Origin: Sphingobium sufflavum
GTDB lineage: Bacteria; Pseudomonadota; Alphaproteobacteria; Sphingomonadales; Sphingomonadaceae
Reading direction: 5' to 3'
DNA: 64,000 bases
NCBI RefSeq assembly: GCF_021403115.1
Contig: NZ_JAJSSH010000006.1
Coordinates: 124,001-188,000 of the forward strand
The translations under genes and the position numbers were made by a program. Below, one piece after another: positions 1 to 10,728 of this stretch (positions are counted from its first letter, which is position 1; each line of letters opens with the position of its first letter). The notes under the pieces are model-generated. The model saw only the letters and a program-made list of their open reading frames with translations, searched no databases and was not told the DNA's origin.

Positions 1-1215
1 GCCCAGCTCATGATGGATGGTGACGAAATCGTCGCCATTGACCTTGGTGCACATCTTGATGCGCACATCGTCCTTATTGTCCACGTCCCAGGCGGAGGCG
101 TGGCAGATCACCTCCCGGTCGGCGGGCTTCACGAACATCGACCGTTCCCAGAATGTCTGCGGCAACGGCGCGAGGCCGAGCGAACTGTAAAAGCCCTCCC
201 CCGCCTTCACCATCTTCACCGGGTCATACCCCTTCGCCGTCAGCAGCGCGGTCAGGTCATACCCCACGTCGCCCGCCCCCCTGGGCGCGACCACGTCATA
301 GATATTGCCCCATTCCTGCGCCCACATATTGCCCAGCAGGTCGGCCCGGATCGGACCCTTCGCGGGCTGCACCGCCTCGCCATATTTCTGGTTCAGCTTG
401 CCACGGGTATAGCAATGCAGGCTGTCGTAGAGCGGCTTGACCTCCTGCCAGATTGTCTCGGTCAGGGCCGCGAACTGGTCCGACGGCATGTCATAGGCCG
501 ACCGCCACATCGCGCCGACATCGGCAAAGCCCAGTTCCTTCGCCCCCTCATTGGCGATGGCGACCTCGCGTACATAGTCCGCCTTCATCGGCGCGCCGAC
601 CCGGTCGTGCCAGCTTGCCCACATCTCCTGATATTCGGCCGGAGTATGGGGCTTGCCCATCTCCTCCTCTATATCGCTGCCGTTGATCGCCTTGCCGCCC
701 AACGTCCCCCGGCCCTTGCCATAGGCGGACTGGAGCCGGGTCGCGATGGCGTTCAGTTCCGTCGCCGCGCCCGCCGTGGTGGGCGCGGGCAGCGTGATGC
801 CGGTGCGCAATATGGTCAGCTTGCGGCTGACCTCCGGGGACAGGCCCGGCACCGCCTGATATTTCGCCGCCTCCAGCGCCAGCCGGACGGACAATTGCGT
901 GCCCTTCGCGCCCGATTGTGCGGCCAGCGCGTCGGTATCCTCGGTGATATAGGTCGCGTTGACCCACTGCGCCCGGCTCGCCTCGACGCTATAGTCGAAC
1001 AATTCCGTCTCGGCATCGGCCACGAACCGCGCAACGTCCGCCGCGGTCGCCGCTTTGCCTGTCGCCGGTGCGCTGGCTGCTGCGCCTGTTTGGACCGCTG
1101 CCTGTGCCCCGGTTCCTGTACCGGTCTGCGGGCTCGTCCGGGCCATGCCTGCCTCCGGTGCGAACGCTATCGTCCAGGCCGCTCCGATCATCAGCGACAA
1201 ATGCCTTTTCTTCAC
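1..1215 (-). CDS. Peptidase family M2 (ACE-like peptidyl-dipeptidase), C-terminal part beyond window
   Basis: The frame is open from the left edge to a GTG at 1215 and encodes the N-terminal ~405 residues of an M2 zinc dipeptidyl carboxypeptidase. The last visible residues are HHELG, the start of the HEXXH zinc motif, preceded by MCTKVNGDDFVTI, which is typical of bacterial ACE homologues. The GTG start gives a signal peptide (basic KKRH, then a hydrophobic stretch ending before AGMA). An ATG at 1191 would lose the basic n-region, so GTG is preferred. A Thr/Gly/Ala-rich linker of about 30 residues separates the signal from the enzyme. The protein is probably periplasmic or a lipid-free outer-compartment peptidase. 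The catalytic glutamate region and second zinc ligand lie outside the window, so activity cannot be judged. Confidence 0.88.
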   Translation of the reverse strand, partial: MKKRHLSLMIGAAWTIAFAPEAGMARTSPQTGTGTGAQAAVQTGAAASAPATGKAATAADVARFVADAETELFDYSVEASRAQWVNATYITEDTDALAAQSGAKGTQLSVRLALEAAKYQAVPGLSPEVSRKLTILRTGITLPAPTTAGAATELNAIATRLQSAYGKGRGTLGGKAINGSDIEEEMGKPHTPAEYQEMWASWHDRVGAPMKADYVREVAIANEGAKELGFADVGAMWRSAYDMPSDQFAALTETIWQEVKPLYDSLHCYTRGKLNQKYGEAVQPAKGPIRADLLGNMWAQEWGNIYDVVAPRGAGDVGYDLTALLTAKGYDPVKMVKAGEGFYSSLGLAPLPQTFWERSMFVKPADREVICHASAWDVDNKDDVRIKMCTKVNGDDFVTIHHELG

Positions 1216-1482
1216 ACGCGGTTCCCATGGCCGTTGGACAGGACGCCAAGGGTGACGCCCGCCCGCCGCGGCGTCAAGCGGCGAGCCGTCCGGCAAGAGA
1301 GGCAGATGGAGACCTTCCGCTTGGCCGGGCCTTCAGAAGGCAATGGCGTTAGAGCGCCCCACCTCGTCCTTGCAAGCGCAGCGAAGCAGGGACGATATAA
1401 GGAAAAGTCATCATGCTCCAGACGGGAGCCGTCAGGCATCAGGCGACCATCAAACGCCAAGGATCAAGCGCCAAATGTAACG

Positions 1483-1512
1483 CTCAGGCTCAGGCTCTGG
1501 CTCTGGCTCTGG
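1483..1512. repeat. Hexanucleotide tandem repeat CTC(A/T)GG x5
   Basis: Five consecutive 6-bp units read CTCAGG, CTCAGG, CTCTGG, CTCTGG, CTCTGG. The repeat lies in the 313-bp non-coding gap between the M2 peptidase start (1215) and the stop of the hydrolase fusion gene (1529). Apart from this repeat and presumably the peptidase promoter, I see no gene or terminator in the gap. Confidence 0.7.
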
Positions 1513-1528
1513 CATCACCTGCCCACCG

Positions 1529-2943
1529 TCAGCCCATGATCGCCGCCTCCTGAGCGGACCCCAGATACGCCAGTATCGCCCGGCCGAAATCGGGCTTGGT
1601 GACGCAACTCATATGATTGCCCGGTATCTCCCCCACGCTGCCCTGCGGCAGGGCGGCGGCCAGCGTGTCGGGCGCGCCATTGTCCCGGTCCTCCGTGCCG
1701 GTCAGGACCAGCGTCGGCATGGCGATCGCCGCCAGCCGCGCGGGGTCGAGGTCGCCGAAACTCTCCACCACATGCCGCGCCGCTGCGCGGTTGATGCCGG
1801 TCGTCCGCATGAACTGCGCCGCCATATAGCCGGGGTCGCCGCGCTTCAGCGTATCGGCATTATCTATTACGCCTGTGAAATAATCGCGCCGCCGGCCCCA
1901 GTCGACCAGCCCGTCCAGCCCCATGCCGGACAGGATCAGGCGGCGCGGGGCCGCCCCGTCGAGGACCAGCTTGACCGACGTCCGCGCTCCCAGCGAAAAA
2001 CCGCACAGATCATAGTCGCTCAGGCCCAGCGTGGCGATGATCCCGGCATTGTCGCGCACCAATATGTCGGCGGGATAGGATGCGGCGTCCTCCGGCGCGG
2101 CGCTGTCGCCATGCCCGCGCAGGTCGGGCATGATGCACCGATAGCCGGCGTCCGCCAGCCGCTGTGCGGTGCCATATTTGATCCAGTTCACCTGCGCGCT
2201 GGACATCAGCCCATGGATCAGGACCAGCGGCCGCCCGTCCTGCGCCCCGATCTCATGCACCGCGATCCGCGCCCCATCGGCGGCGGCGACATTATAGTCT
2301 CTTTGGTTGGTCATGTTGAAAAATCCTGCCCACACTACCGCCGCCGCGCTCCCCGCCTGCGCCAGCGCCATGTCCTTCTGCGCGTCCCACAGGTCACCCT
2401 GCTGGCCATTATAATAATCCGCCGTATCGCCCGCTGCGAGGATGGTCAGCAGCCATTCGAAACATTCGTACAGCGCACTGCACAGCCCGACGACCGCAAA
2501 GGCGATGAACAGGCCGAGCCCACCGCCGACACCATGCCGCCGCACCAGCCCCTGCCGAATCGGCAAGGTCCACAGCAAGCCGAACGCGAAATGGATCAAC
2601 CGGTCATAATGGTTGCGCGACCAGCCCAGCGCCTCCGACACCGTGCCCCCGGTCAACGCCCGCGCCCATTCGTCATAGGGCACATAGCTGTAGATATAGC
2701 GCCCGCCCAATGTGTGCAGCAGCCAGAAGATCCAGAGCGCCGCGACATTCGCAGTCGACAGCGGCCAGCGCCGAAGCAGCAAGGGCGCAGCCAGCACCAG
2801 CAGGACCGTGGGAATATGCTGGAGCGGCGCCAGATCCGGATAGGGCTGCGCGATATTCGCGCACCCGACCGCCAGCAGCAACACTGCCAGCATCATCCGC
2901 TGGCCCGGGGGCAGCGCGTTAACGCTGCCCGCATAGTACATCA

Positions 2944-2944
<1 letters not shown>
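1529..2944 (-). CDS. DUF2238 membrane protein fused in frame to an alpha/beta hydrolase
   Basis: A single 471-residue open frame carries two complete proteins. Residues 1-210 are a DUF2238/YjdF-type inner-membrane protein with about six hydrophobic segments and the conserved YDRLIHF and ALYECFEW blocks. Residues 211-471 are an alpha/beta hydrolase with an LIHGL oxyanion segment, nucleophile motif GFSLGA, acidic residue in LTGTEDRDN and a catalytic His in IPGNHM. Both halves have the usual stand-alone length. The second half begins with Met211 (ATG at 2314), which has an AGGA 9 nt upstream. Removing one T from the T5 run just before it would give WAGFST-stop with an ATGA overlap, so the fusion may be a one-base insertion or a sequencing error. 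The start ATG (2944) overlaps the asd stop (TGATG), so the gene is translationally coupled to asd. Confidence 0.8.
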
Positions 2945-3969
<1,025 letters not shown>

Positions 3970-4049
3970 GATGCTAAACTCCGTGCGCTCGATCGTCGGG
4001 ATGATGACGAAAGACGATCTGACCCAAAGACGACGGGATGAACCCCAAA

Positions 4050-4082
4050 GAAAAAAGGGCGCCGGTCAAACCGACGCCCTTC
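4050..4082 (-). terminator. Rho-independent terminator after rplS
   Basis: On the minus strand an AAGGGCGTCGGT arm pairs with ACCGGCGCCCTT (one G-T mismatch), with a TTTG loop region, followed directly by a T-run. It sits 22 bp past the rplS stop and ends the trmD-rplS transcript before asd. Confidence 0.85.
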
Positions 4083-4104
4083 CCTGTTCCTCGAAACCCT
4101 TAGC

Positions 4105-4479
4105 TTATGCCTCGGTGTTCGGGCGCGGGTCGCGACGTTCCGCGATGCGCGCGCGCTTGCCAGTACGGCCACGCAGATAATAGAGCTTCGCACGACGCAC
4201 GACGCCGCGGCGAACCACGGTGATGCTGTCGAGGTTCGGCGAGTACAGCGGGAATACGCGCTCCACGCCTTCGCCAAAGCTGATTTTGCGAACGGTGAAG
4301 TTGGAACCCATGCCCTTGTTCGAACGCGCGATGCACACGCCTTCATAGTTCTGGACACGGCTACGCTCGCCTTCGACGACCTTCACGCCGACGCGCAGTG
4401 TGTCGCCGGGGCGGAAGTCGGGCAGTTCCTTAGCGAGAGCGGCAATGTTTTCCGCCTCGATCTGTTGCAGCAGGTTCAT
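4105..4479 (-). CDS. rplS: 50S ribosomal protein L19
   Basis: The 124-residue protein begins [15 protein letters not shown] and carries the bL19 signature blocks [36 protein letters not shown] and [11 protein letters not shown]19 sits at the 30S-50S interface. Its ATG overlaps the trmD stop by four bases (ATGA), so it is translationally coupled to trmD. A strong terminator follows, making rplS the last gene of this operon. Confidence 0.98.
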   Translation of the reverse strand: MNLLQQIEAENIAALAKELPDFRPGDTLRVGVKVVEGERSRVQNYEGVCIARSNKGMGSNFTVRKISFGEGVERVFPLYSPNLDSITVVRRGVVRRAKLYYLRGRTGKRARIAERRDPRPNTEA

Positions 4480-5222
4480 GACCTGTTACCTTTCGTTTCG
4501 CGTCGCGCGCCAGAGGGCGACTGGTCCCGAACGCCGATATGACGTTCCCAAAGGTCCGGCCGCCGTAACCGTGTATCATCCTCCGCCCTTTGTTTCCGCC
4601 AGGCGGCGATCTTCGCATGATCCCCCGATCGCAACACTTCGGGGATCACACGACCCTCCCATTCCACCGGGCGGGTATAATGCGGATATTCGAGGAGGCC
4701 GCTTTCGAAGCTTTCCTCGACTCCGCTGGAAGCCGCGCCCATTACACCGGGAAGCAGCCGAACGCAAGCATCCAGCAGGGTCAGCGCGGCCATCTCTCCA
4801 CCCGACAGAATGATGTCCCCCATGGAGATTTCCTCGACGGGCCGACCCTCGAAAATGCGCTCGTCGAACCCCTCGAACCGGCCACATAGCAGCGTAACCC
4901 CGGGGCCACCTGCAATCTCCCGCACCCGCGCCTGAGTGACGGGCGTACCGCGCGGCGTCATCGCGATGACCGGCAGGCCGGGCCGACGCTCCAGCGCATG
5001 ATCGACGGCAGCGGCGACGATGTCCGCGCGCAGCACCATCCCCGCGCCCCCACCCGCCGGCGTATCGTCCACAGTACGATGTTTATCAGTCGCGAAGTCC
5101 CGGATCTGGATGGGGTCGCAGGACCAGCGGCCTTCACCCAGCGCCCGCCCCGCCAGACTATGGCTCAACGGTCCCGGAAACATGTCCGGGTACAGTGTCA
5201 GGATTTGCGCGGCAAAGCTCAT
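4476..5222 (-). CDS. trmD: tRNA (guanine-N1)-methyltransferase (m1G37)
   Basis: The 248-residue protein starts [17 protein letters not shown]. It shows the SPOUT/TrmD trefoil-knot blocks: [45 protein letters not shown] and the [19 protein letters not shown] region. It methylates G37 of tRNAs reading CNN codons with SAM, preventing +1 frameshifts. The start at 5222 is set by an ATGA overlap with the stop of the upstream membrane-protein gene and by similarity; a longer in-frame extension upstream is antisense noise. Its stop overlaps the rplS start. Confidence 0.97.
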   Translation of the reverse strand: MSFAAQILTLYPDMFPGPLSHSLAGRALGEGRWSCDPIQIRDFATDKHRTVDDTPAGGGAGMVLRADIVAAAVDHALERRPGLPVIAMTPRGTPVTQARVREIAGGPGVTLLCGRFEGFDERIFEGRPVEEISMGDIILSGGEMAALTLLDACVRLLPGVMGAASSGVEESFESGLLEYPHYTRPVEWEGRVIPEVLRSGDHAKIAAWRKQRAEDDTRLRRPDLWERHIGVRDQSPSGARRETKGNRS

Positions 5223-5548
5223 GCGTCGTCCTGCCCTGCCCGGCGCTTGCGTACCACCAGCACCGCCGTCCCCAGCCCGATGCCATAGCCGATCACCGCC
5301 CAGAACAGGCCAATCACCGCGAAATCCATTGCCATGCCGCACATATTCGCACCGCACCTCTCCGGCGGAGCCAGATAGGCACGCCCGAACACGAACAGGC
5401 ATAGCACGGTGAAGACCACCGGCACCGGCAACGCCGCCAGCAGCGCAGTCTTGCGCGTAGGCCACAGACGTTTGCCGCCACCCAGCAACGATGCGCCAAC
5501 GGCAGCCATGATACCGCACAGCGCCAGAAAACCCAGTATCTCGTTCAT
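5219..5548 (-). CDS. Small hypothetical membrane protein in front of trmD
   Basis: The 109-residue protein has three clear hydrophobic segments (about residues 4-22, 35-53 and 72-97), short charged loops, and two closely spaced Cys (RCGANMCGM) in the second loop. I do not recognise a family. The ATGA overlap with trmD and the shared strand support a real gene in the trmD-rplS operon. It is probably an inner-membrane protein. Nothing in the sequence indicates a role in translation. Confidence 0.7.
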   Translation of the reverse strand: MNEILGFLALCGIMAAVGASLLGGGKRLWPTRKTALLAALPVPVVFTVLCLFVFGRAYLAPPERCGANMCGMAMDFAVIGLFWAVIGYGIGLGTAVLVVRKRRAGQDDA

Positions 5549-5789
5549 GCCTGCTTCCGTCCCGATATAACCAACGTCCTACCCCGCCCCTTCCCTGTGC
5601 TCTGTCGACGGGCGATGCAAGGGGACGAGTGGCAAACACCCGCACCGCCCATACCGGCACCCTCACCTTCACCCCTGTTTTTTCTACAGCATTCTTAACG
5701 GGCCGTTTGGCGGACAAAGGCTCGGAAAATGCACAGTCCAACGACAAGACTGTTTCCGCTCCATCGAGAAACACTCTAGGCGGAGCGAC

Positions 5790-6470
5790 ATGAAGTCGCT
5801 CCTTCCCGCTTTGTTCACTCTTCTCGCCACGACCAGCGCTCCCGCGCAGCCTTCCACCAGAACCGCTGTCGAGCCTCCCGTCGTGCGGGTCCACCTCGAA
5901 ACTAGCGCTGGCTCCGTCACCCTCGCGCTCGACTACCGGCGAGCGCCGCAAACCGTGGCCGCCTTCCTGCGTTATGTCGATGACGGGCGCCTCGACGGCA
6001 CCGAATTCTATCGCGCTTCCCGCAGCAAGCTCAACACCGATCAAGGCTTCATCCAGGGTGGCATTGGCACGAACCCCCGGCGCAAACTGCCCGCTACCCC
6101 CTTCGAGGGCACGGACCGTACGGGTCTCACCCATGTCCATGGGGCCGTGTCGATGGCGCGCGGCGACAGCGTGGACATCGCAACCTGCAATTTCACCCTG
6201 CTGGTCGGACCTCTACCCTGGCTTGATGCGCGACCCGGCAGTCCGGGCTATGCGGTGTTCGGGAAAGTCGCGGATGGCATGCCCGTCGTGAAGCGCATCC
6301 TCGCCCAGCCCACTGGTGGCGGGGTCGGCGCGATGCGCGGGCAGATGTTGTACCAGCCGGTCAAGATCATCCGCGCTGTCCGGTTAAACGGCACCGCGAA
6401 GCCGACAGGGCGGCCCAAGGCATGGCTGATCGCACTGCCGCAGAGAAAAGTGCTACCATTACAGCGGTAA
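5790..6470 (+). CDS. Periplasmic cyclophilin-type peptidyl-prolyl isomerase
   Basis: The 226-residue protein opens with a signal peptide ([20 protein letters not shown]) followed by a cyclophilin fold. Visible family blocks are [46 protein letters not shown] and HGAVSMARG, with [13 protein letters not shown] near the end. It would catalyse cis-trans isomerisation of prolyl bonds during folding in the periplasm. It is on the plus strand between rimM and the trmD group and so interrupts the usual minus-strand operon. The 241-bp gap 5549-5789 is a divergent promoter region in which I see no other gene. Confidence 0.88.
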   Translation: MKSLLPALFTLLATTSAPAQPSTRTAVEPPVVRVHLETSAGSVTLALDYRRAPQTVAAFLRYVDDGRLDGTEFYRASRSKLNTDQGFIQGGIGTNPRRKLPATPFEGTDRTGLTHVHGAVSMARGDSVDIATCNFTLLVGPLPWLDARPGSPGYAVFGKVADGMPVVKRILAQPTGGGVGAMRGQMLYQPVKIIRAVRLNGTAKPTGRPKAWLIALPQRKVLPLQR

Positions 6471-6604
6471 AGGCTCAGAGATGACATCAGCCAAAATCTG
6501 TCTGTTCCTTCGGGCGAACATTACTTTCCTTGAGACGGTGTCAGGAAGACGGCAACGGACCCACGACAGGGTCAGGACGAACGGATTTATATGTCCGTAA
6601 TCAT

Positions 6605-6619
6605 AGGCGAAAATCGCCT
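6605..6619. terminator. Small stem-loop just after the rimM stop
   Basis: Perfect inverted repeat AGGCGA-AAA-TCGCCT, three bases beyond the rimM stop codon and about 135 bp after the convergent cyclophilin gene. It lacks a T-run on either strand, so it may only stabilise the 3' end or end transcription weakly. Confidence 0.4.
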
Positions 6620-6621
6620 GA

Positions 6622-7101
6622 TTATTCCACGAAATCCGTATCAATCATCGCCCGATCCTCGCCGATCTCCGCAGCATGGATGGGCACCATGAAACGCTTG
6701 CCGTCAGGCTTCAGGATTTCCAATATATCACCTGCGCCGAAATTCTCGACGGCCACGACGACACCCAGTTGCGACCCATCGGCAGATATGCAGGGCAAGT
6801 CCATTAAATCACAGTGATAAAACTCGCCATCCTCCAAGGGAGGAAGCGAAGAGCGTGGCACGGTGAGCGGAACTCCGCGCAGAGCTTCCGCCCCGTTGCG
6901 GTCGACGATCTCCACGAAACGCGCTACTGCGCCGTTCGGACCCGGACGGATCGTCTTCAGGGTCAACGATCGACCTTTGGCGTCAAAACTCTTGAAACGA
7001 CGAAAGCTGTCCGGCCCTTCGCCGAACAGCTTCAATCGAACCTCGCCCGTCACGCCATGAGCGCCAATGATAGCCGCAAGCGTGACGGTACGGTCGGTCA
7101 A
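6622..7101 (-). CDS. rimM: Ribosome maturation factor RimM
   Basis: The 159-residue protein shows the two RimM parts: an N-terminal beta-barrel beginning LAAIIGAHGVTGEVRLKLFGE, and a PRC-barrel C-terminus with GEFYHCDLMDLPC, GDILEI and RFMVPIHAAEI. It assists 16S rRNA 3'-domain processing and S19 docking. The start appears to be TTG at 7101, two bases after the rpsP stop, with a GAGG in the rpsP tail as ribosome binding site; no in-frame ATG exists near the N-terminus. It is co-transcribed with rpsP. Confidence 0.96.
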   Translation of the reverse strand: MTDRTVTLAAIIGAHGVTGEVRLKLFGEGPDSFRRFKSFDAKGRSLTLKTIRPGPNGAVARFVEIVDRNGAEALRGVPLTVPRSSLPPLEDGEFYHCDLMDLPCISADGSQLGVVVAVENFGAGDILEILKPDGKRFMVPIHAAEIGEDRAMIDTDFVE

Positions 7102-7103
7102 GA

Positions 7104-7559
7104 TCAGCCCTCAGCCTGCTCTTCGGTCGCTTCGGCGGCGGGCGCTTCTTCAGCGGCCACTTCCTCGACGGGAGCAGGAGCCTTGGCGGCTTCTTCAGCT
7201 GCCTTGCGGGCTTCCTCGGCCTCCTCGATCTTCTTGGCGCGGTCTTCCGCACGATCCTTGGCCTTCTGACCCGGCTCAGCCTTGTTCGGGTTGCTGCGCG
7301 CGGGGCGCTCCTTCACGCCTGCAACGTCCAAGAAGCGGGCGACACGGTCGGTCGGCTGCGCGCCCACCGAAACCCAGTGCTTTGCACGCTCGACATCGAT
7401 CACGACGCGCTTCTCGTCACCCTTAGCGAGCAGCGGGTTGTAGCTGCCGATACGCTCAATGAAGCGGCCGTCGCGGGGCGAGCGGCTGTCGGTCACGACG
7501 ATCTTGTAATAGGGACGCTTCTTGGAGCCGCCACGCGACAGACGAATGCTGGTTGCCAT
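7104..7559 (-). CDS. rpsP: 30S ribosomal protein S16 with long acidic Ala/Glu tail
   Basis: Residues 1-80 are typical bS16 ([45 protein letters not shown]). Residues 85-151 form an Ala/Glu/Lys-rich low-complexity extension, a form common in alphaproteobacteria. The ATG at 7559 is chosen because AAAGGTGAA lies at good spacing upstream; a TTG six bases earlier is in frame but less likely. It lies between ffh and rimM in the conserved order. Confidence 0.96.
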   Translation of the reverse strand: MATSIRLSRGGSKKRPYYKIVVTDSRSPRDGRFIERIGSYNPLLAKGDEKRVVIDVERAKHWVSVGAQPTDRVARFLDVAGVKERPARSNPNKAEPGQKAKDRAEDRAKKIEEAEEARKAAEEAAKAPAPVEEVAAEEAPAAEATEEQAEG

Positions 7560-7603
7560 GTTCAATTCACCTTTCTTAAATATAGAAAATCAAAGAGTTG
7601 CTA

Positions 7604-9112
7604 TTATTTCTTGAGGAAATTCTGAAAACCGGGGGGCAGTTTCGGCGCATCGCCTCCCGGCATGCCGGGCAATCCGCCGCCACCCGCACCACCCAGTAGA
7701 CCGCCAAGGTCGGCGCCACCGGTTAGGCCGCCCGCTCCGCCTGCGCCAAGCAGGCCACCTAGCCCGCCACCACCGCCGCCTGCGAACATTTTGGCCAACC
7801 CCTTCAGGCCACCCATTTTTTTGATCTTTTTCATTGCTATCGACATTTCCTGATGCATCTTCAGGAGCTTGTTGACCTCTTGAACTGTCCGTCCCGCACC
7901 CTTGGCGACACGGATTTTACGCTTGGCGTTCAGCAGTTCAGGCCGCGCGCGTTCCTTGAGCGTCATCGAACCGATCAGCGCGTCGAGATGGACCAGAGTC
8001 TTGTCGTCAACACCGCTCTGCGCCATCGCAGCCTGCGCCTTCTTCATGCCGGGTATCATGCCTGCCAGCATACCAAGGCCACCCATGCGCTGCATCTGCT
8101 GAAGCTGCGAGCGCAAGTCGTTCATGTCGAACTTACCCTCCGCCATGCGCTTGGCCAATTTGTCGGCATCCTCCGCCTGGATGCTTTCCGCCGCCCGCTC
8201 GACCAGCGAGACAACGTCGCCCATGCCAAGGATACGGCCCGCGACACGGCCGGGGTGGAAGGGTTCGATGGCGTCCAGCTTTTCGCCGGTGCCCGCAAAC
8301 TTGATCGGACGGCCCGTGACCGCGCGCATCGACAGCGCCGCACCACCGCGCGCATCGCCGTCCATACGGGTCAGCACCACGCCGGTCAGGGGCACCTGCT
8401 CGGTAAAGCTGCGCGCCACATTGACTGCGTCCTGACCCGTCAGCGAGTCAACGACGAGCAAAATCTCAGCTGGACTGGAGACTTCTGCGACAGACTTCAT
8501 CTCGTCCATCAAGGCCTGATCGACGTGCAGTCGACCGGCGGTATCCAGCATCAGCACGTCAAAGCCCTGCAACTTCGCTGCCTGCATCGCCCGCTGGGCG
8601 ATCTCCACCGGCTGCTGGCCCGCCACGATGGGCAGGGTCGCCACGTCGATCTGCGTGCCCAGCACAGCAAGCTGTTCCTGCGCCGCTGGGCGATTGACGT
8701 CGAGCGACGCCATCAGCACCTTCTTGCGCTCTTTTTCCTTCAGCCGCTTGGCCAGCTTGGCCGTGGTGGTCGTCTTACCCGACCCCTGTAAACCGACCAT
8801 CATCACGATCGCGGGCGGCACCACGTCAAGGATCAGTTCGGCCGTCTCCGCCCCCAGCATGCGCGTCAGGCCGTCATTGACGATCTTGACGACCTGCTGC
8901 CCCGGCGTGACCGAACGCAGGACGTTATGGCCCACCGCTTCTTCGGTGATACCATCGATGAAATCGCGCACGACCGGCAGGGCGACATCGGCTTCGAGCA
9001 GCGCGATTCGCACCTCGCGCATCGCTGCGCGGACGTCTGCCTCCGTCAGGGCGCCACGACCGCGTAGACGGTCGAACACACCGCCCAGACGATCGCTCAG
9101 AGACTCGAACAT
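7604..9112 (-). CDS. ffh: Signal recognition particle protein Ffh
   Basis: The 502-residue SRP54 GTPase has an N domain (FESLSDRLGGVFDRL), the G domain with P-loop GLQGSGKTTTT (107-117), DTAGR and TRMDGDARGG motifs, and a Met-rich M domain (LQQMQRMGGLGMLAGMIPGM) that binds 4.5S RNA and signal sequences. The C-terminus carries a Gly/Leu-rich stretch of about 60 residues. Of two adjacent ATGs (9115, 9112) the second is better spaced from the AGGTG ribosome binding site. The open frame extends upstream to 9283 without similarity, so I reject the longer form. The gap 9113-9470 contains its promoter and the P450 terminator. Confidence 0.97.
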   Translation of the reverse strand: MFESLSDRLGGVFDRLRGRGALTEADVRAAMREVRIALLEADVALPVVRDFIDGITEEAVGHNVLRSVTPGQQVVKIVNDGLTRMLGAETAELILDVVPPAIVMMVGLQGSGKTTTTAKLAKRLKEKERKKVLMASLDVNRPAAQEQLAVLGTQIDVATLPIVAGQQPVEIAQRAMQAAKLQGFDVLMLDTAGRLHVDQALMDEMKSVAEVSSPAEILLVVDSLTGQDAVNVARSFTEQVPLTGVVLTRMDGDARGGAALSMRAVTGRPIKFAGTGEKLDAIEPFHPGRVAGRILGMGDVVSLVERAAESIQAEDADKLAKRMAEGKFDMNDLRSQLQQMQRMGGLGMLAGMIPGMKKAQAAMAQSGVDDKTLVHLDALIGSMTLKERARPELLNAKRKIRVAKGAGRTVQEVNKLLKMHQEMSIAMKKIKKMGGLKGLAKMFAGGGGGGLGGLLGAGGAGGLTGGADLGGLLGGAGGGGLPGMPGGDAPKLPPGFQNFLKK

Positions 9113-9416
9113 CATCACCTCATCTGGGGCACAAAACCCCTGAAAACCAATACCTTCGGCGGCACATAGCATGCACGCCACCCGGCACAACGCAAAAGCG
9201 CCGGTGGGCGAAACCTCGCCGACCAGCGGTGATCCATGGACCATAGGGGCACCATTGGATTTTGCAGTTCCCAACACGGACAAGCCGCAAAAGGAAGCTA
9301 CCCTCTAAGGAAATCCAGCGAAAAAGGCAAGACCAGCAGATTCGCATAAAGGCTCATGGTACGCGGAACAAAATGAAACACAGACTCTCCAAGAGACACC
9401 GCTAGCACCTTGCACG

Positions 9417-9446
9417 AAAAAGGGGAGAGCAATCGCCCTCCCCTCC
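9417..9446 (-). terminator. Rho-independent terminator after the P450 gene
   Basis: On the minus strand AGGGGAG pairs with CTCCCCT around a loop of about 10 nt, followed by TTTTT. It lies 25 bp beyond the P450 stop and separates that operon from ffh, which is transcribed in the same direction. Confidence 0.8.
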
Positions 9447-9470
9447 GCATCCGCTACAAACCACCGGACC

Positions 9471-10697
9471 TTACCAGCTCAGCGGCACACTCTTCGGACC
9501 AACGACGCCGCCCGGATAATATTCAATCTTCGTTCCCGGCGTCAGCGTGAAGTCGGGAATGCGCTTCAGCCATTCCTGAAGGCAGATTTTGATCTCCAAC
9601 CGGGCCAGATGCGCACCCATGCAGCTATGCACGCCACCCGCGAACGCCAGAATCGGCTTGCGCGGACGGTTGAAGTTCACTTCCCGCGCATTGGGGAAGA
9701 TTTCCTCGTCATAGTTACAGGCCGGCAGCACACTCGTGACCTTGTCGCCCTTCTTCATCTGCACGCCGCGGATCTCGCAATCCTGGGTCAACGTGCGGCC
9801 GGAGAAGGTCACTGTGAAGACGCGCAACAATTCCTCGACGACATTGTTGATATTGTCGGGATTGTCGATGATCTCCTGCCGCCGGTCGGGATTTTCCGCC
9901 AGCCAGACCCACATGTTGTTCAGCGTCGCAAACACCGTGTCGAGGCCCGCGATAAACACGAAGAAGACGAAGCCGAACGTCTCCCGATCGCTCATCGGTT
10001 CGCCGCCCGGCTTACCATTAACGATCGCGCTGACTAGAAACTCGTCAGGATTTGCCCGCTTTTCAGCGATCACCTTGTTCAGATAGACCGTCACCTCGCC
10101 CATCACCTGAATGGCAATCTGCTTGTCCTGCGCATGCAGCAGGCCCATCGCCCAGCGGACGAACTCGTCCATCATGTTGCGGGGCAGGCCCATCAGGTCC
10201 AGGAACACGCCGACCGGCAACTGCCGACCGAAATCCTTGGCGAACTCGCACTCCCCCTTGTCGACGATATTGTCGAGTAGGTCGTTGGCTAGTACCCGAA
10301 TGCGGCCTTCCATCGCCATAATCGCCTTGGGCGTCACCAGCGGATCGACCAGCGCGCGATATTTGCGATGGTCTGGCGGATCGACTTCGAGCGGCAGGAT
10401 GCGCCAATAGTCGTTGGGATCGCGTGGGAACGGGCCGGTGCCGAACGTCGTAAAATATTCCGGGCGGCGCAACGCAAAATAAGCGTCTTCATATTTCAAC
10501 AACTGCCAAGCGCCGGGGCGATGTTCACTGCCCGGGTCATAATATATGGGCGGCGCCTTATCGTGCAGTTCCGCCATATATTTGTGGGGTGCGAGCAGAA
10601 ACTCTGCACCATCGGTGACCTGTGCGTCATAGACTAGCTCTGGCGGGACATGGTCGGGGATGGGCTTGCGTTCCGTGGCGGTCTGTGGGCCTGCCAT
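9471..10697 (-). CDS. Cytochrome P450 (bacterial class I)
   Basis: The 408-residue soluble P450 has the I-helix oxygen-binding motif AGLDT, the K-helix ExxR (EELLR) and the haem loop FAGGVHSCMG with Cys359 as axial ligand. The size fits soluble bacterial P450s, and no membrane anchor is seen. It needs electrons from a ferredoxin and reductase; the ferredoxin gene is 31 bp upstream on the same strand, while no reductase is in the window. The ribosome binding site AGGAGAG precedes the ATG at 10697. The substrate cannot be told from sequence; terpenoid, fatty or aromatic hydroxylation are all possible. Confidence 0.94.
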   Translation of the reverse strand: MAGPQTATERKPIPDHVPPELVYDAQVTDGAEFLLAPHKYMAELHDKAPPIYYDPGSEHRPGAWQLLKYEDAYFALRRPEYFTTFGTGPFPRDPNDYWRILPLEVDPPDHRKYRALVDPLVTPKAIMAMEGRIRVLANDLLDNIVDKGECEFAKDFGRQLPVGVFLDLMGLPRNMMDEFVRWAMGLLHAQDKQIAIQVMGEVTVYLNKVIAEKRANPDEFLVSAIVNGKPGGEPMSDRETFGFVFFVFIAGLDTVFATLNNMWVWLAENPDRRQEIIDNPDNINNVVEELLRVFTVTFSGRTLTQDCEIRGVQMKKGDKVTSVLPACNYDEEIFPNAREVNFNRPRKPILAFAGGVHSCMGAHLARLEIKICLQEWLKRIPDFTLTPGTKIEYYPGGVVGPKSVPLSW

Positions 10698-10728
10698 ATC
10701 GTCTCTCCTGTTGGATTCCGCTCAGGGT

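Noticed and set aside
10..1539. Long plus-strand open frame antisense to the M2 peptidase
   Set aside because: Its protein is Arg/His-rich without similarity; the minus strand encodes an obvious M2 peptidase ending in HHELG at the edge. High-GC DNA often leaves such antisense frames open.
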